Shown here: positions 9,250 to 17,947 of the stretch, piece after piece
Layout of the letters: each line of letters opens with the position of its first letter
Position numbering within the stretch: the stretch's first letter is position 1
Assembly: GCA_963770635.1 (NCBI GenBank)
Contig: CAVYQI010000006.1
Span: 248,001-312,000 of the forward strand
DNA length: 64,000 nt
From: DASZIT01 sp963770635
GTDB lineage: Bacteria > Actinomycetota > Acidimicrobiia > Acidimicrobiales > RAAP-2
Reading direction: 5' to 3'
Translations under genes and position numbers: made by a program
Notes under the pieces: model-generated
Seen by the model: only the letters and a program-made list of their open reading frames with translations
Told to the model about the DNA's origin: nothing
The model's database searches: none

Positions 9250-10221
9250 GTGACCGACCCCTCCACCGGCCCGACCGACCCGTCCCGAAACCGGGGGCGC
9301 GGGGGGCGCGGTGGGCGCCGCCGGTGGGTCACGGCGCTGATTATCGGGGCTCCGCTGCTGCTGGCCGGGTGCAACTGGTATCCCAGCTACGGGGCCGACC
9401 CCGGGGTCACCCGGCAGGGGCACAACACCTTCAAGCTCTACTCGGGGATGACCACCGTCGGCATCATCGTCGGCGGATCGGTCATGCTGCTCATCATCTG
9501 GACGGTGTTCCGGTACCGGAAGCGGTCCGACGAGATCCCCAAGCAGTTCCACGAGAACGGGCCCATCGAGGTCCTGTACACGGTGGTGCCGATCCTCATC
9601 GTCGCGGTCCTGTTCGTCTTCACCGTGATCACCGAGAACGGCGTCGACGCCACCCAGGCGGCCGACGCCACCTTCACCTCCAGCGGCCCCTCCAGCGGCG
9701 AACCGGTGGTGGACATCACCGTCACCGCCTTCCAGTGGGGTTGGCGGTTCGATTACCCCGGTCTCAACGTCGGCGTGGTCGGCGAGCTCACCAACGGGCC
9801 CAACAACCACGGTCCCCAGATGGTCGTTCCCGTCGGAGACACGCTCCAGATCACGCTGGTCTCCAACGACACCATCCACGGGTTCTACCTCCGGGACTTC
9901 AACTTCAGCCGTTACGCCCAACCCGGCGTGACCAACATCTTCGACTTCAACCTGTTGCGCACCGGCACCTTCGACGGCCAATGCACCCAGTTCTGCGGGC
10001 TGTACCACTCGGAGATGCTGTTCAGCATCCGGTCGGTGTCGCCGGCCGCCTTCGAGACCTGGGCCAGCGCCGAGGTGGCGGCCGGACACACCTTGCAGGG
10101 CTCGCCCTCCAGCGCCCAGAACACTCCGCCCCCCAATACCAACATCACCAGTACCCCCCCGCCTAATTCCGGCAGCTCAGCGGCACCTTCTGCCACGACC
10201 AACACAAAGGCACCGGCATGA
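9250..10221 (+). CDS. ctaC: Cytochrome c oxidase subunit II (aa3 type)
   Basis: The 323-residue protein starts at a GTG. Residues 1-25 are Arg/Gly-rich, followed by a lipoprotein-type signal with lipobox LLAGC (Cys at about 41). Two membrane helices follow (about 68-88 and 109-128, YTVVPILIVAVLFVFTVI). The periplasmic cupredoxin domain carries the binuclear CuA site: an upstream His near DTIHGF, then CxxxC-x3-H-x2-M within CTQFCGLYHSEM (Cys about 245 to Met 256). The C-terminal 60 residues are Pro/Ser/Thr-rich. It passes electrons from the QcrC cytochrome c domain to subunit I. The stop overlaps the ctaD start (ATGA). Confidence 0.95.
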   Translation: MTDPSTGPTDPSRNRGRGGRGGRRRWVTALIIGAPLLLAGCNWYPSYGADPGVTRQGHNTFKLYSGMTTVGIIVGGSVMLLIIWTVFRYRKRSDEIPKQFHENGPIEVLYTVVPILIVAVLFVFTVITENGVDATQAADATFTSSGPSSGEPVVDITVTAFQWGWRFDYPGLNVGVVGELTNGPNNHGPQMVVPVGDTLQITLVSNDTIHGFYLRDFNFSRYAQPGVTNIFDFNLLRTGTFDGQCTQFCGLYHSEMLFSIRSVSPAAFETWASAEVAAGHTLQGSPSSAQNTPPPNTNITSTPPPNSGSSAAPSATTNTKAPA

Positions 10222-11990
10222 CGACGACCATCGAACGCCCGGAAGTCATCACGCCCGAGGAGTTGGGTGGACCCGATGGCCACGGACCCGATGACGGCCA
10301 CGGTGACGCCGATCACGGCCACCACGAAGGCCCGAGCGGGATCCTCAACTGGCTGACGTCGACCGACCACAAGGTCATCGGCATGTCCTACATGATCACC
10401 TCGCTGATCACCTTCTTCATCGCCGGCATCATGGCCATGGTCATCCGGTCGCAGCTGCTCGACCCGCACACCTCGCTGGTCTCCTTCCAGACCTACAACG
10501 AGCTCTTCACCATGCACGGCAGCCTGATGATGTACCTGTTCGCCGGGCCGTTCGCCTTCGGAGGCCTGGCCAACTACATCGTTCCCCTGCAGGTCGGCGC
10601 GCCGGACATGGCGTTTCCCCGGTTGAATGCCCTCTCCTACTGGCTGTACCTGAGCGGTGTGATCACCATGCTGTCCGGCTTCCTGGTGGCGGGAGGCGCG
10701 GCCAGCTTCGGATGGGTGTCCTACGCGCCATTGTCCAACGCCACCAACTCCCCCGGCGCCGGCAGCGACCTGTGGCTGATGGCGCTGGCACTCACCGGCT
10801 TCTCCGCCATCTTCACCGGCGTCAACCTGGTGGCCACCATCTTCTATTTACGGGCGCCGGGCATGACCATGTGGCGGATCCCCATCTTCTCGTGGAACAT
10901 GCTGGTCACCGCCATCCTCATCCTCATTGCCTTCCCGGTTCTGTTCGCGGCGGTGGTGATGCTGTTCTGCGACCGGCACTTCGGCACCCACATCTTCTCC
11001 GTGCAGGGAGGGGGTTCACCGATACTCTGGCAGCACCTCTTCTGGTTCTTCGGGCACCCGGAGGTGTACATCCTCGCCTTGCCCTACTTCGGGATGGTCA
11101 CCGACATCCTCCCCGTCTTCTCCCGCAAGCCGGTCTTCGGCTACAAGGGCATGGTCTTCGCCACCATGGCCATCGCCGGGTTGTCCACCGGCGTGTGGGC
11201 CCACCACATGTTCACCACCGGTGTGGTCCTGCTGCCGTTCTTCTCGCTGCTGTCGTATCTGATCGCGGTGCCGACCGGCATCAAGTTCTTCAACTGGATC
11301 GGCACCATGTGGCGGGGCCAGCTCAGTTTCCAAACCCCGATGTTGTTCTGCGTCGGATTCCTGCTGGTCTTCCTGGTCGGCGGGGTGACCGGGGTGCTGC
11401 TGGCATCACCCCCGGTGGACTTCCTGACCCACGACACCTATTACGTGGTGGCCCACTTCCACAACGTGCTCATCGGTACCGCGGTGTTCGCCGGTTTCGG
11501 CGGCTTCTACTTCTGGTATCCGAAGATGTTCGGTCGCATGCTCCGAGAGAGTCTGGGCAAACTCCACTTCTGGTTCCTGTTCATCGGCTTTTGGGTCGCC
11601 TTCATGCCCCAGTACCTCCTCGGCCTCCATGGCATGCCCCGGAGGGTGGCCAGCTACTCCCCCGACACCGGCTGGACGACCCTCAACGTCATCTCCACGC
11701 TGGGTGCCTACGTGATCGGCTTCTCCTTCTTCTTCTTCCTCATCAATCTGTGGGTGTCGTGGCGCAAGCCGGTGCCATCCGGCTCCAACCCGTGGGACGG
11801 CCACGGCCTCGAGTGGTTCACCACCTCGCCGCCGCCCCACCACAACTACACCCACCTGCCGCCGATCCGTTCGGAGCGGCCGACCTGGGACTACAACCAT
11901 CCCGAGCACCGCACCATCATCCACAAGCCCAAAGAGAAGAAGTCCGCCCCTCCCGATAGGACCAAGGAACCCGCAGGAGCGCCATCATGA
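10218..11990 (+). CDS. ctaD: Cytochrome c oxidase subunit I
   Basis: The 590-residue haem-copper oxidase subunit overlaps ctaC and ctaF by 4 bases (ATGA). After an unusual His/Gly/Asp-rich N-terminal extension (GHGPDDGHGDADHGHH), the protein has about 12 helices. Key residues are MHGSLMM (low-spin haem ligand), HPEVYI with the His280-Tyr284 pair of the CuB site and D/K-type proton-channel positions, and AHFHNV with the haem a3 and haem a ligands at about 413 and 415. It reduces O2 to water and pumps protons in the bcc-aa3 supercomplex. The His-rich leader could bind metal, which is speculation. Confidence 0.95.
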   Translation: MTTTIERPEVITPEELGGPDGHGPDDGHGDADHGHHEGPSGILNWLTSTDHKVIGMSYMITSLITFFIAGIMAMVIRSQLLDPHTSLVSFQTYNELFTMHGSLMMYLFAGPFAFGGLANYIVPLQVGAPDMAFPRLNALSYWLYLSGVITMLSGFLVAGGAASFGWVSYAPLSNATNSPGAGSDLWLMALALTGFSAIFTGVNLVATIFYLRAPGMTMWRIPIFSWNMLVTAILILIAFPVLFAAVVMLFCDRHFGTHIFSVQGGGSPILWQHLFWFFGHPEVYILALPYFGMVTDILPVFSRKPVFGYKGMVFATMAIAGLSTGVWAHHMFTTGVVLLPFFSLLSYLIAVPTGIKFFNWIGTMWRGQLSFQTPMLFCVGFLLVFLVGGVTGVLLASPPVDFLTHDTYYVVAHFHNVLIGTAVFAGFGGFYFWYPKMFGRMLRESLGKLHFWFLFIGFWVAFMPQYLLGLHGMPRRVASYSPDTGWTTLNVISTLGAYVIGFSFFFFLINLWVSWRKPVPSGSNPWDGHGLEWFTTSPPPHHNYTHLPPIRSERPTWDYNHPEHRTIIHKPKEKKSAPPDRTKEPAGAPS

Positions 11991-12379
11991 AGGTCGAGTC
12001 CCTGATCCTGCTGGCGGTCGCCTTCTTCTTCGGCGTCATCGGCATCGTCTACTGGTTCACCAGCTACGAAGACGCCGGGTTCCTGATGCTGATCGGGGCG
12101 ACCGGCCTCGGCCTGCTCCCCGGTAGCTACTACCTGTGGTGGACCTATCACATGAAACTCCGGCCGGAAGAGAACCCGGATGCCACCATCGAGGAGAGCG
12201 CCGGACCCGTCGACTCGTTCCCGGGGTCCAGCATCTGGCCGTTCGTCTTGGGCATGGGCGCGATGTTCACCTTGCTCGCCCTGGTGTTCGGGCTCTGGTT
12301 GGCCCCGATCGCCGGCGCGTTGCTCCTGTCGGCCCTGATCGGGGTGACGGTCGAGAGCCGCCGCGGGGGCGCCGTCTAG
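11987..12379 (+). CDS. ctaF: Cytochrome c oxidase subunit IV, actinobacterial type
   Basis: The 130-residue protein starts inside the ctaD stop (ATGA). It has four predicted helices, two in each half: about 3-22 (ESLILLAVAFFFGVIGIVYWF), 28-47, 80-100 (WPFVLGMGAMFTLLALVFGLW) and 102-119. The SYEDAGFLML and GSYYLWWTYHM sequences match the actinobacterial CtaF subunit of the aa3 oxidase. It completes the ctaC-ctaD-ctaF operon. Subunit III (ctaE) is encoded separately at 17948, convergent to this block. Confidence 0.9.
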   Translation: MKVESLILLAVAFFFGVIGIVYWFTSYEDAGFLMLIGATGLGLLPGSYYLWWTYHMKLRPEENPDATIEESAGPVDSFPGSSIWPFVLGMGAMFTLLALVFGLWLAPIAGALLLSALIGVTVESRRGGAV

Positions 12380-12394
12380 CGATCTCGTGTGGCT

Positions 12395-12518
12395 GCGAGT
12401 CACTACACCGGCGCAGCAGATAGCCGTAGACCTCGGGCAGTCCTCGGTCGTAAAGGGCCAGCAACTCCGAGCCCGGGTTGGGCACGACCGCTGGCGCCGG
12501 GGAGCCGCTCATATCCAT
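12395..12518 (-). pseudogene. Truncated 5' fragment of an ECF sigma-factor gene
   Basis: From the ATG at 12518 the first 41 residues, including GSELLALYDRGLPEVYGYLL and RRCSDS, look like the start of an ECF RNA polymerase sigma factor (sigma region 2). Similarity then ends abruptly at about 12396 and the frame runs antisense into the ctaF 3' end. The rest of region 2 and all of region 4 are absent on either strand nearby. It appears to be the remnant of a gene deleted when this patch was inserted or rearranged. The family match is by eye. Confidence 0.45.
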
Positions 12519-12638
12519 ATCATCGCCCGGGCCGCCCCAACTCCGACGGGGTGTCCTCCAAAATTTGGATTGGGATCTGGCCCAAGGGCTTGCGACAGGA
12601 GCCCAGCGCCGGCGGGCCCCTCAATTCTGAGAGCCCTG

Positions 12639-12944
12639 CTACTCCGGGCGGAGCGATAGCGCCAGGCGTGGCACCACGAACGACGCGAGAAAGATCGGCA
12701 AGAACCTCTTTCCGGTACATCGGAAGGCGACGACCCGGCCGGCGGCGGCGTCGAAGGTCAGCGTGCGGCTCAACTTTCGGCCGTTGCGGACTTGCAGGGT
12801 GTGATGTCCCGCTTCGATTGGTATCTCGGTCGTTTCGTTCATGTCGACCGACCCGACACGGTCACCGTCGACCACGACATCGAACGTGCCACGACGGACC
12901 TCCACCCCGATCGCTTTATGCGCCAGCTTGAGAGTTGCGGACAT
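12639..12944 (-). CDS. Conserved hypothetical protein, 101 residues
   Basis: An AAGGAGGCC ribosome site precedes the ATG. The protein is short and beta-rich: IGVEVRRGTFDVVVDGDRVG, TEIPIEAGHHTLQVRNGR, LSRTLTFDAAAGRVVAFRC. It ends in a hydrophobic stretch (FLPIFLASFVVPRLALSL), perhaps a membrane anchor. The strand pattern with a GxHxLxV turn resembles PEGA-like domains, but I do not name a family. It forms a possible two-gene unit with the YjbR-like gene upstream on the same strand. Confidence 0.55.
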   Translation of the reverse strand: MSATLKLAHKAIGVEVRRGTFDVVVDGDRVGSVDMNETTEIPIEAGHHTLQVRNGRKLSRTLTFDAAAGRVVAFRCTGKRFLPIFLASFVVPRLALSLRPE

Positions 12945-12979
12945 CTTCGGCCTCCTTGTCTGTTGGCCCGTGGGCCGTC

Positions 12980-13372
12980 CTAGTCGAGCAGTGCGGTGAG
13001 CTTCTTCGGCGCCAGGACCCGGTAGCTCTCGGTCACCAGCTCACGGATCTCCTCCCAGTCCACGTCGTCGGTGAGCAGCACCCCGACGCGATCATGACCG
13101 GACCGGGGGGCGAAGAACGGGTGGCCAATGGACAGCAACGCCTCTCGCTCGTCCGGGTCCGCACGCAATCTGAGCAGCGGGACGGGCTTGCCGGTCCGGT
13201 CCGCCACTGCCACGAGTAGGCAGAACGACCTTCGGCGGATCTCGAACGAGTACGCCGTCGACCTCGTTCTGGTTCGTGAATAGTCGACCCGCACCGTCAC
13301 CTCGGGCAGCGCCAGGCACCGCGTGCGGATCCGCTCGACGATGTCGGGCGGGATCTCTACGGGCGCGCTCAT
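12980..13372 (-). CDS. MmcQ/YjbR-family protein
   Basis: The start is taken at the ATG at 13372 (MSAPVEIPP); a longer frame to 13564 is open but lacks family sequence. The 130-residue protein has the YjbR/MmcQ-like alpha/beta layout: RTRCLALPEVTVRVD at the start, SFEIRRRSFCLL, VPLLRLRADPDEREALL, then the C-terminal motif VGVLLTDDVDWEEIRELVTESYRVLAPKK. Members resemble DNA-binding CyaY-like folds, but their cellular role is not settled. It sits in the accessory patch between the two oxidase blocks. Confidence 0.75.
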   Translation of the reverse strand: MSAPVEIPPDIVERIRTRCLALPEVTVRVDYSRTRTRSTAYSFEIRRRSFCLLVAVADRTGKPVPLLRLRADPDEREALLSIGHPFFAPRSGHDRVGVLLTDDVDWEEIRELVTESYRVLAPKKLTALLD

Positions 13373-13656
13373 TCTGTCGTCGGACTGAGCCTTCACCAAC
13401 CATATGGTGCCAGGCCAGGGTGCCCCAGACCACGGTCCGTGGGACAGGACGGCACATCCGGGCGTGTGGATGACCCGGGCGAAGGCATGGGGCTCCCGGG
13501 CACCATCGGGACCTGTCGGCGTAGAGAGGATCTCGACGTACCCTGACCGGACCAAGGGTTTCAAGAAGGCTTCAGCTAGAACTCACTTGGGCGGCAAGAG
13601 CATGATGCAGTTGTACTTGCCTGCGTAAGAGTGGTGGATCAGGCTCAGGAGGACAG

Positions 13657-14138
13657 ATGGACAGTGACGAGGTTGCCGCCGAGGCTGCCGCCGTCGAGCA
13701 GCTGATCGCCAAGGACGAGATAATCGATCTCGTGCATAGCTATTCGTACTGCGTCGATCACAGGCTCTACGACCAGGTCGTCGAACTTTTCACCGAGGAC
13801 TGTGTGGTCGACTACGGACCGGGTATTCCGCCCGTGCGATCCAGGGCAAGTCTCCGGCGCATGTTCGGACGTCGCGATGGTGGCTTTGCCGCACGAGCCA
13901 CCACAATGCCAACGTCCTGGTGACATTCGAGGACCGCGATCACGCATCCGTGCGCACATCCGTCTACGCCTGGCACCAACGGACGGACGGAACCACACCT
14001 CGCGTATGGGGCTATTACCACGACTCGGTGGTTCGCCTTCCCGAGGGATGGCGTATGGCTGAGCGCCAGCTTCGGACCCTAGGGGCCGAGGATTGGAATA
14101 TGGACATGCACTCGGCTCTCGAAGGTGAAGATCCGTAG
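13657..14138 (+). CDS. SnoaL-like (NTF2-fold) protein, frameshifted
   Basis: An AGGAGG site precedes the ATG at 13657. The first frame reads VEQLIAKDEIIDLVHSYSYC, VDHRLYDQVVELFTED and ends by TGA at 13923. The second frame resumes as SHHNANVLVTFEDRDHASVR, YAWHQRTDGTTPRVWGYYHD and WRMAERQLRTLGAEDWN. Inserting one C after 13892 (GCC GCC ACG AGC) joins them into one protein of about 160 residues typical of the SnoaL-like polyketide cyclase/dehydratase family, with conserved YC-D, LF-ED and the late Trp-Arg-Arg region. The substrate is unknown. The local base composition is less GC-rich than neighbours, which suggests a transferred segment. Confidence 0.7.
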
Positions 14139-14306
14139 TGAACCTTGTGAGATAGGACAGGGGTGGTGGTGCTCATCAGTTGACGCTCGGCCCTCAGGGT
14201 CATAGCCAGACGCTACCTATCCACGAACGCCCGGACGGGGTAGGCCGAGATCGGTGACGGTGCCATTGCTAGATTCGGCTGGTACCCAGCGGTGGGAGTG
14301 ACCTGA

Positions 14307-14651
14307 ATGACAGCCTTCATCAAGTACGTCACCTTCGATTGTGTCGACCCCCGCCGCCTTGCGGCCTTTTGGTCCGAAGTCACCGGCTACGTATCGCTGA
14401 CGGAGCGTGATGACTTTGCTGCCCTGGCGGCACCGGATGAGCGGGGCGTCCGAGGAATCTTGTTCTGGCAAGTAGCGGAGCCCAGAACGGCCAAGAGCCG
14501 AATGCATGTCGATCTCGCGTCGAAAGAGCCTGAGACTGAGATTCAGCGACTTGTCGGTCTGGGTGCCGCGATGGTCGAACGGCGAGAGGGTAATGGAACA
14601 AGCTGGACCGTGATGCTGGACCCTGAGGGAAACGAATTTTGTATCGGGTAG
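14307..14651 (+). CDS. Glyoxalase-like VOC-domain protein
   Basis: The 114-residue protein starts at an ATG after GGGAG. It is a single vicinal-oxygen-chelate unit: IKYVTFDCVDPRRLAAFWSE in the first beta-alpha-beta half, FWQVAEPRTAKSRMHVDLAS with a metal-ligand-type His, and LDPEGNEFCIG, whose Glu is the usual last ligand position. Members bind or modify small molecules; the specific role is unknown. It lies within the accessory patch, convergent with qcrB (14671), only 19 bases away. Confidence 0.8.
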   Translation: MTAFIKYVTFDCVDPRRLAAFWSEVTGYVSLTERDDFAALAAPDERGVRGILFWQVAEPRTAKSRMHVDLASKEPETEIQRLVGLGAAMVERREGNGTSWTVMLDPEGNEFCIG

Positions 14652-14670
14652 AGCCCCTACCGTGCTCAGA

Positions 14671-16155
14671 TCAGCGCATGACCCGGCGAATGCCTGGTCC
14701 GGTGGCCAGGTCTGCCGGCACCATGTCGATGTAGGTCGGGACCGGTACCGCCTCGAGCTCCTCGTGACCGTCACCCGGCCGGGCATCGCTCTCGATCGTC
14801 GAGTATTCACCCGTCTCGGACCGGACGACCACGTTGGCTCGCTTGCGCTTGCCGATGCCCTCGGCGGCGCGCATCTCTTCGCAGATCTTCACGGTGACGA
14901 AGTAGGTGATGATCGGGATCACCGGCACCACGATCCGGAAGAACCACAGTACGTAGTTGAGCTCGACCTGGAAGAAGTTGGCCAGCACGTCTGTGGATGA
15001 TGCCGAGAACACCATGAACATCAACATCAGCATCATGGCGCCGGCGCCGGTCCGCTTCGGACGGTCCCGCGGGCGGTCCAAGAGGTTGTGATAGGCGAGA
15101 TCCTTGGTGTGTCTCGCCTCGTAGAACGGCCAGATAAAGAAGATGTTGAAGATGATGCCGGGGAACAGCACCGCTGGGAGGAAGACCTCGAGCGGCCAGG
15201 TGTGGCCCCAGCCCACAAACTCCCAACTCGGCATGATCCGGAGCGCGCCGTCGAGCCAGCCCATGTACCAGTCGGGTTGGACGGCATAGGAAATCTGGAA
15301 CGGCTCGTACTGCCCGAACTGCCAGATCGGGTTGATCTGGGCGAAGCCAGCCAGGATGAAGGTGACCGCGGTGATCATGAAGAGATATCCGGTGGTCTTG
15401 GCGATGAAGGTCGGGAACATCGGCGACCCGACCACGTTGTGCTCGGTCTTCCCCGGGCCCTTGAACTGCGTGTGTTTCTGTTTGACCAGCAGCCCGAGGT
15501 GGGCGGCCAGGAGCCCGCCGATGAGCACCGGGACGATCAGCACGTGGATGATGAAGAACCGGGGGATGATGACCCCATTGCCCGGATAATTCCCACCGAA
15601 GAGGAAGAAACCCAGGTAGGAGCCCACCAGCGGGATGGACTCGATGATCGAGTAGGCGATGCGGATACCGGTCCCCGACACCAGGTCGTCGGGGAGGGAG
15701 TAGCCGAGGAACCCGTTGACGATGCCCAGCAACAGCATGGCCACCCCGACCAGCCAGTTGAACTCCCGAGGCTTGCGGAAGGCGCCGGTGAAGAACACCC
15801 GGGCCATGTGGACGGCGATGGAGCCCAAGAAGATGTCCGCGGCCCAGTGGTGGGCCTGGCGCATCAACAGCCCGGACTTCACGTCGAAGGAGAGCCCCAC
15901 CGAGGAGGCGTAGGCCTCGGACACTCTTTGGCCTTTGAGGGGGAGGTAGCTCCCGTTGTAGATGACCTCGTGGGCGGAGGGGATGTAGTACAGGGAGAGG
16001 AATACGCCGGTCCCCAGGAGCACCACGAAGGAATACAGGGCGATCTCGCCCAACATGAACGACCAGTGGTCAGGGAAGATCTTGTCGAGGAAGACGCGGC
16101 CGCCCTTGGCGATCCCGAGTCGGTCATCGACCCATCGGAGTGAACTGTCGATCAT
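14671..16155 (-). CDS. qcrB: Cytochrome bc1 complex cytochrome b subunit
   Basis: The start is the ATG at 16155, which overlaps the qcrA stop (ATGA); a TTG four codons earlier is less likely. The 494-residue protein has the cytochrome b plan: haem ligands on helices 2 and 4 (RQAHHWAADIFLGSIAVHMARV and FIIHVLIVPVLIGGLLAAHL), the Qo-site region and PDWYMGWLDGALR in place of PEWY, as in actinobacterial QcrB. The C-terminus has an extended charged tail. It oxidises menaquinol in the bcc-aa3 supercomplex. It is the last gene of ctaE-qcrC-qcrA-qcrB. Confidence 0.95.
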   Translation of the reverse strand: MIDSSLRWVDDRLGIAKGGRVFLDKIFPDHWSFMLGEIALYSFVVLLGTGVFLSLYYIPSAHEVIYNGSYLPLKGQRVSEAYASSVGLSFDVKSGLLMRQAHHWAADIFLGSIAVHMARVFFTGAFRKPREFNWLVGVAMLLLGIVNGFLGYSLPDDLVSGTGIRIAYSIIESIPLVGSYLGFFLFGGNYPGNGVIIPRFFIIHVLIVPVLIGGLLAAHLGLLVKQKHTQFKGPGKTEHNVVGSPMFPTFIAKTTGYLFMITAVTFILAGFAQINPIWQFGQYEPFQISYAVQPDWYMGWLDGALRIMPSWEFVGWGHTWPLEVFLPAVLFPGIIFNIFFIWPFYEARHTKDLAYHNLLDRPRDRPKRTGAGAMMLMLMFMVFSASSTDVLANFFQVELNYVLWFFRIVVPVIPIITYFVTVKICEEMRAAEGIGKRKRANVVVRSETGEYSTIESDARPGDGHEELEAVPVPTYIDMVPADLATGPGIRRVMR

Positions 16156-17090
16156 GGGCGCTCCCAAAACCCGGGGCCGACGGCCTGGTTGTAACCGGCT
16201 TGCGACCGGAGATACCCGGCATTGTCAACCTTGATGGGCAACTGCGGCAACGGCCGAGGGGCGGGCCCGAACTCGGGCACGCATCCGGACTTCACGTTGA
16301 AGATCGACTGGTGGCAGGGACAGACCAACTGCTGGGTCTGCTCCTGGTAGAGACCGACCGGACACCCGAGGTGGGTGCACATCTTGGAGAACGCCACGTA
16401 CCCCTGGACGCCCCAGTCGGTGCGCCCGGGCGGGTCGAGCTGCAGGGGCGGATCGTTCGGACCCAGCTGGGCGAGTCGGATGAGAATGGTCTGATCGGGA
16501 GACGACCCTTCGAACCCTTTGGGAAACACCGTCAATACGCCGCCCACCTCGAGGTCGCTGACCAGCACCGCCCGGCCGGTGGAGGTCACCAGCTGCGAAT
16601 CGGCCTTCCAGTTGGTGAAGAAGAGGGTGCGTCCGGGCTTCGGACCCAGCGACCGGACCAGAGGGAAAATGAGCACCACCCCCAAGGTGGTGGCTCCCAA
16701 CCCGAACAGTCCGAACAGCACCTTGCGGCGCTGGACCACCATGCCGCCTCGCTCGACGATCGCCGCCGACATGGCGTCGCGCTCTTCCTCGGTGGACTTG
16801 AACTCGTGGCGCTCCTCCACGAAAGGTCCCTGGGCCATCAGGTACTTGCCCCAGGCGATGAGCCCGGCGCCGAGCGCCAGCATCCCGCCTCCGAGGGTGG
16901 CGGCTTCCCACTGGACCTGATCGCTGATCCAGTAGGTGATGCCGAATCCGATGAAGCCGAGGAAGCCGAGCACCATCAAGGCGGCCGCGGCGGCCTCGAC
17001 CCGAGCGGGGCTCTTGGCGTAGGGCTGCAGATGCGGGTCCTCGACGGAGACCTTGGTCAGAGTGGGCGCCTGCGGCGACTCGTCGCTCAC
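16152..17090 (-). CDS. qcrA: Rieske iron-sulfur subunit of the bcc complex
   Basis: The GTG at 17090 overlaps the qcrC stop. The 312-residue protein has three predicted N-terminal helices (about 35-55, 65-85 and 133-155), the actinobacterial arrangement, and a C-terminal Rieske domain. The 2Fe-2S ligands are in CTHLGCPVG and CPCHQSIFN: two Cys, two His and the flanking disulfide Cys pair are all present. It moves between quinol oxidation at QcrB and the cytochrome c domains of QcrC. Confidence 0.94.
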   Translation of the reverse strand: MSDESPQAPTLTKVSVEDPHLQPYAKSPARVEAAAAALMVLGFLGFIGFGITYWISDQVQWEAATLGGGMLALGAGLIAWGKYLMAQGPFVEERHEFKSTEEERDAMSAAIVERGGMVVQRRKVLFGLFGLGATTLGVVLIFPLVRSLGPKPGRTLFFTNWKADSQLVTSTGRAVLVSDLEVGGVLTVFPKGFEGSSPDQTILIRLAQLGPNDPPLQLDPPGRTDWGVQGYVAFSKMCTHLGCPVGLYQEQTQQLVCPCHQSIFNVKSGCVPEFGPAPRPLPQLPIKVDNAGYLRSQAGYNQAVGPGFWERP

Positions 17091-17947
17091 GTACGATCTC
17101 CAATCCAGAAGGCGACCAACATCAACAGACCGACCCCCAGGAGCAGGCCGACAAAGCCTTCACCCACCGGACCGATGCCGCCGAGTCCGAAACCACCCCG
17201 GTCGTCAGGATGCTGGATCGGTCCGGCCACATAGGCGGCGATGTCGTGCGCCTCGCTGTCGGTGATGTTGCCGGGACCGAACCGCGGCATGTTGCCCGGA
17301 CCCGACCGGATGGCCTCGATGATCTGGGTGGGGGTGGCGAGGTGGAGGCTCGGCGCATAATTGCCGCCGGCCAAAGCGTCACCGGCACCGGTGATGGTGT
17401 GGCAGGCCGCGCAGTTGAGGGTGAACAGGCTGCCGCCGACCTCGAGATTGGCGTTGCTGAGGTTGACGATCGGGACCGGCACCCCGGTTCCCGGCGTTTT
17501 CGACTGCACGAAGGCGGCGATCTGCAAGGTCTGCGTCCGATTGAAACGGGACGGCTTCTCCGCGGGTTGGACGCTCGAATCAGCCAGCGGCATCCGTCCG
17601 GTGGACACCCAGAAGTCGACGGTCCCGGCCCCCAGCCCTTGCAGGTTCGGGCCTCGAGCGGTTCCGGACGCGTCGCTGCCGTGGCAAGAAGCGCAGCTGG
17701 CGTCGAAGAGCGCCTGGCCGGGAACGATGAACGCATCGGGAAGCGTGACCGACACCGTGCCGAAGTCGGGGGGGCCCGACGACGTGGCCAGCGTCGTGGT
17801 GGTGGTCGGTGCCGACGTCGGTGGGGTGGAGCCCGCCTGGGCCGCCGAGGGCGCGAACGCCATCAGCCCGATGATGCCCACGCTGGCCAGCAGCCCGGCC
17901 AATACCGCGTATCGACTTTTAGAACTGCGACGCGTTTCGGTCGACAT
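17087..17947 (-). CDS. qcrC: Dihaem cytochrome c subunit of the bcc complex
   Basis: The 286-residue protein starts at 17947, directly next to the ctaE stop. It has an N-terminal membrane signal (VLAGLLASVGIIGLMAFAPSA), a Thr/Pro linker, two cytochrome c domains with CASCH and CAACH haem sites, each with a later Met ligand (GRMPLA and GNMPRFG), and a C-terminal membrane helix (FVGLLLGVGLLMLVAFWIG). The covalently held dihaem arm replaces soluble cytochrome c and delivers electrons to CtaC, as known for actinobacterial supercomplexes. Confidence 0.94.
   Translation of the reverse strand: MSTETRRSSKSRYAVLAGLLASVGIIGLMAFAPSAAQAGSTPPTSAPTTTTTLATSSGPPDFGTVSVTLPDAFIVPGQALFDASCASCHGSDASGTARGPNLQGLGAGTVDFWVSTGRMPLADSSVQPAEKPSRFNRTQTLQIAAFVQSKTPGTGVPVPIVNLSNANLEVGGSLFTLNCAACHTITGAGDALAGGNYAPSLHLATPTQIIEAIRSGPGNMPRFGPGNITDSEAHDIAAYVAGPIQHPDDRGGFGLGGIGPVGEGFVGLLLGVGLLMLVAFWIGDRT

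Noticed and set aside
13373..13564. In-frame extension of the YjbR-like gene to 13564
   Set aside because: The extra 64 residues do not match the family and there is no ribosome site there; the ATG at 13372 fits the usual length.
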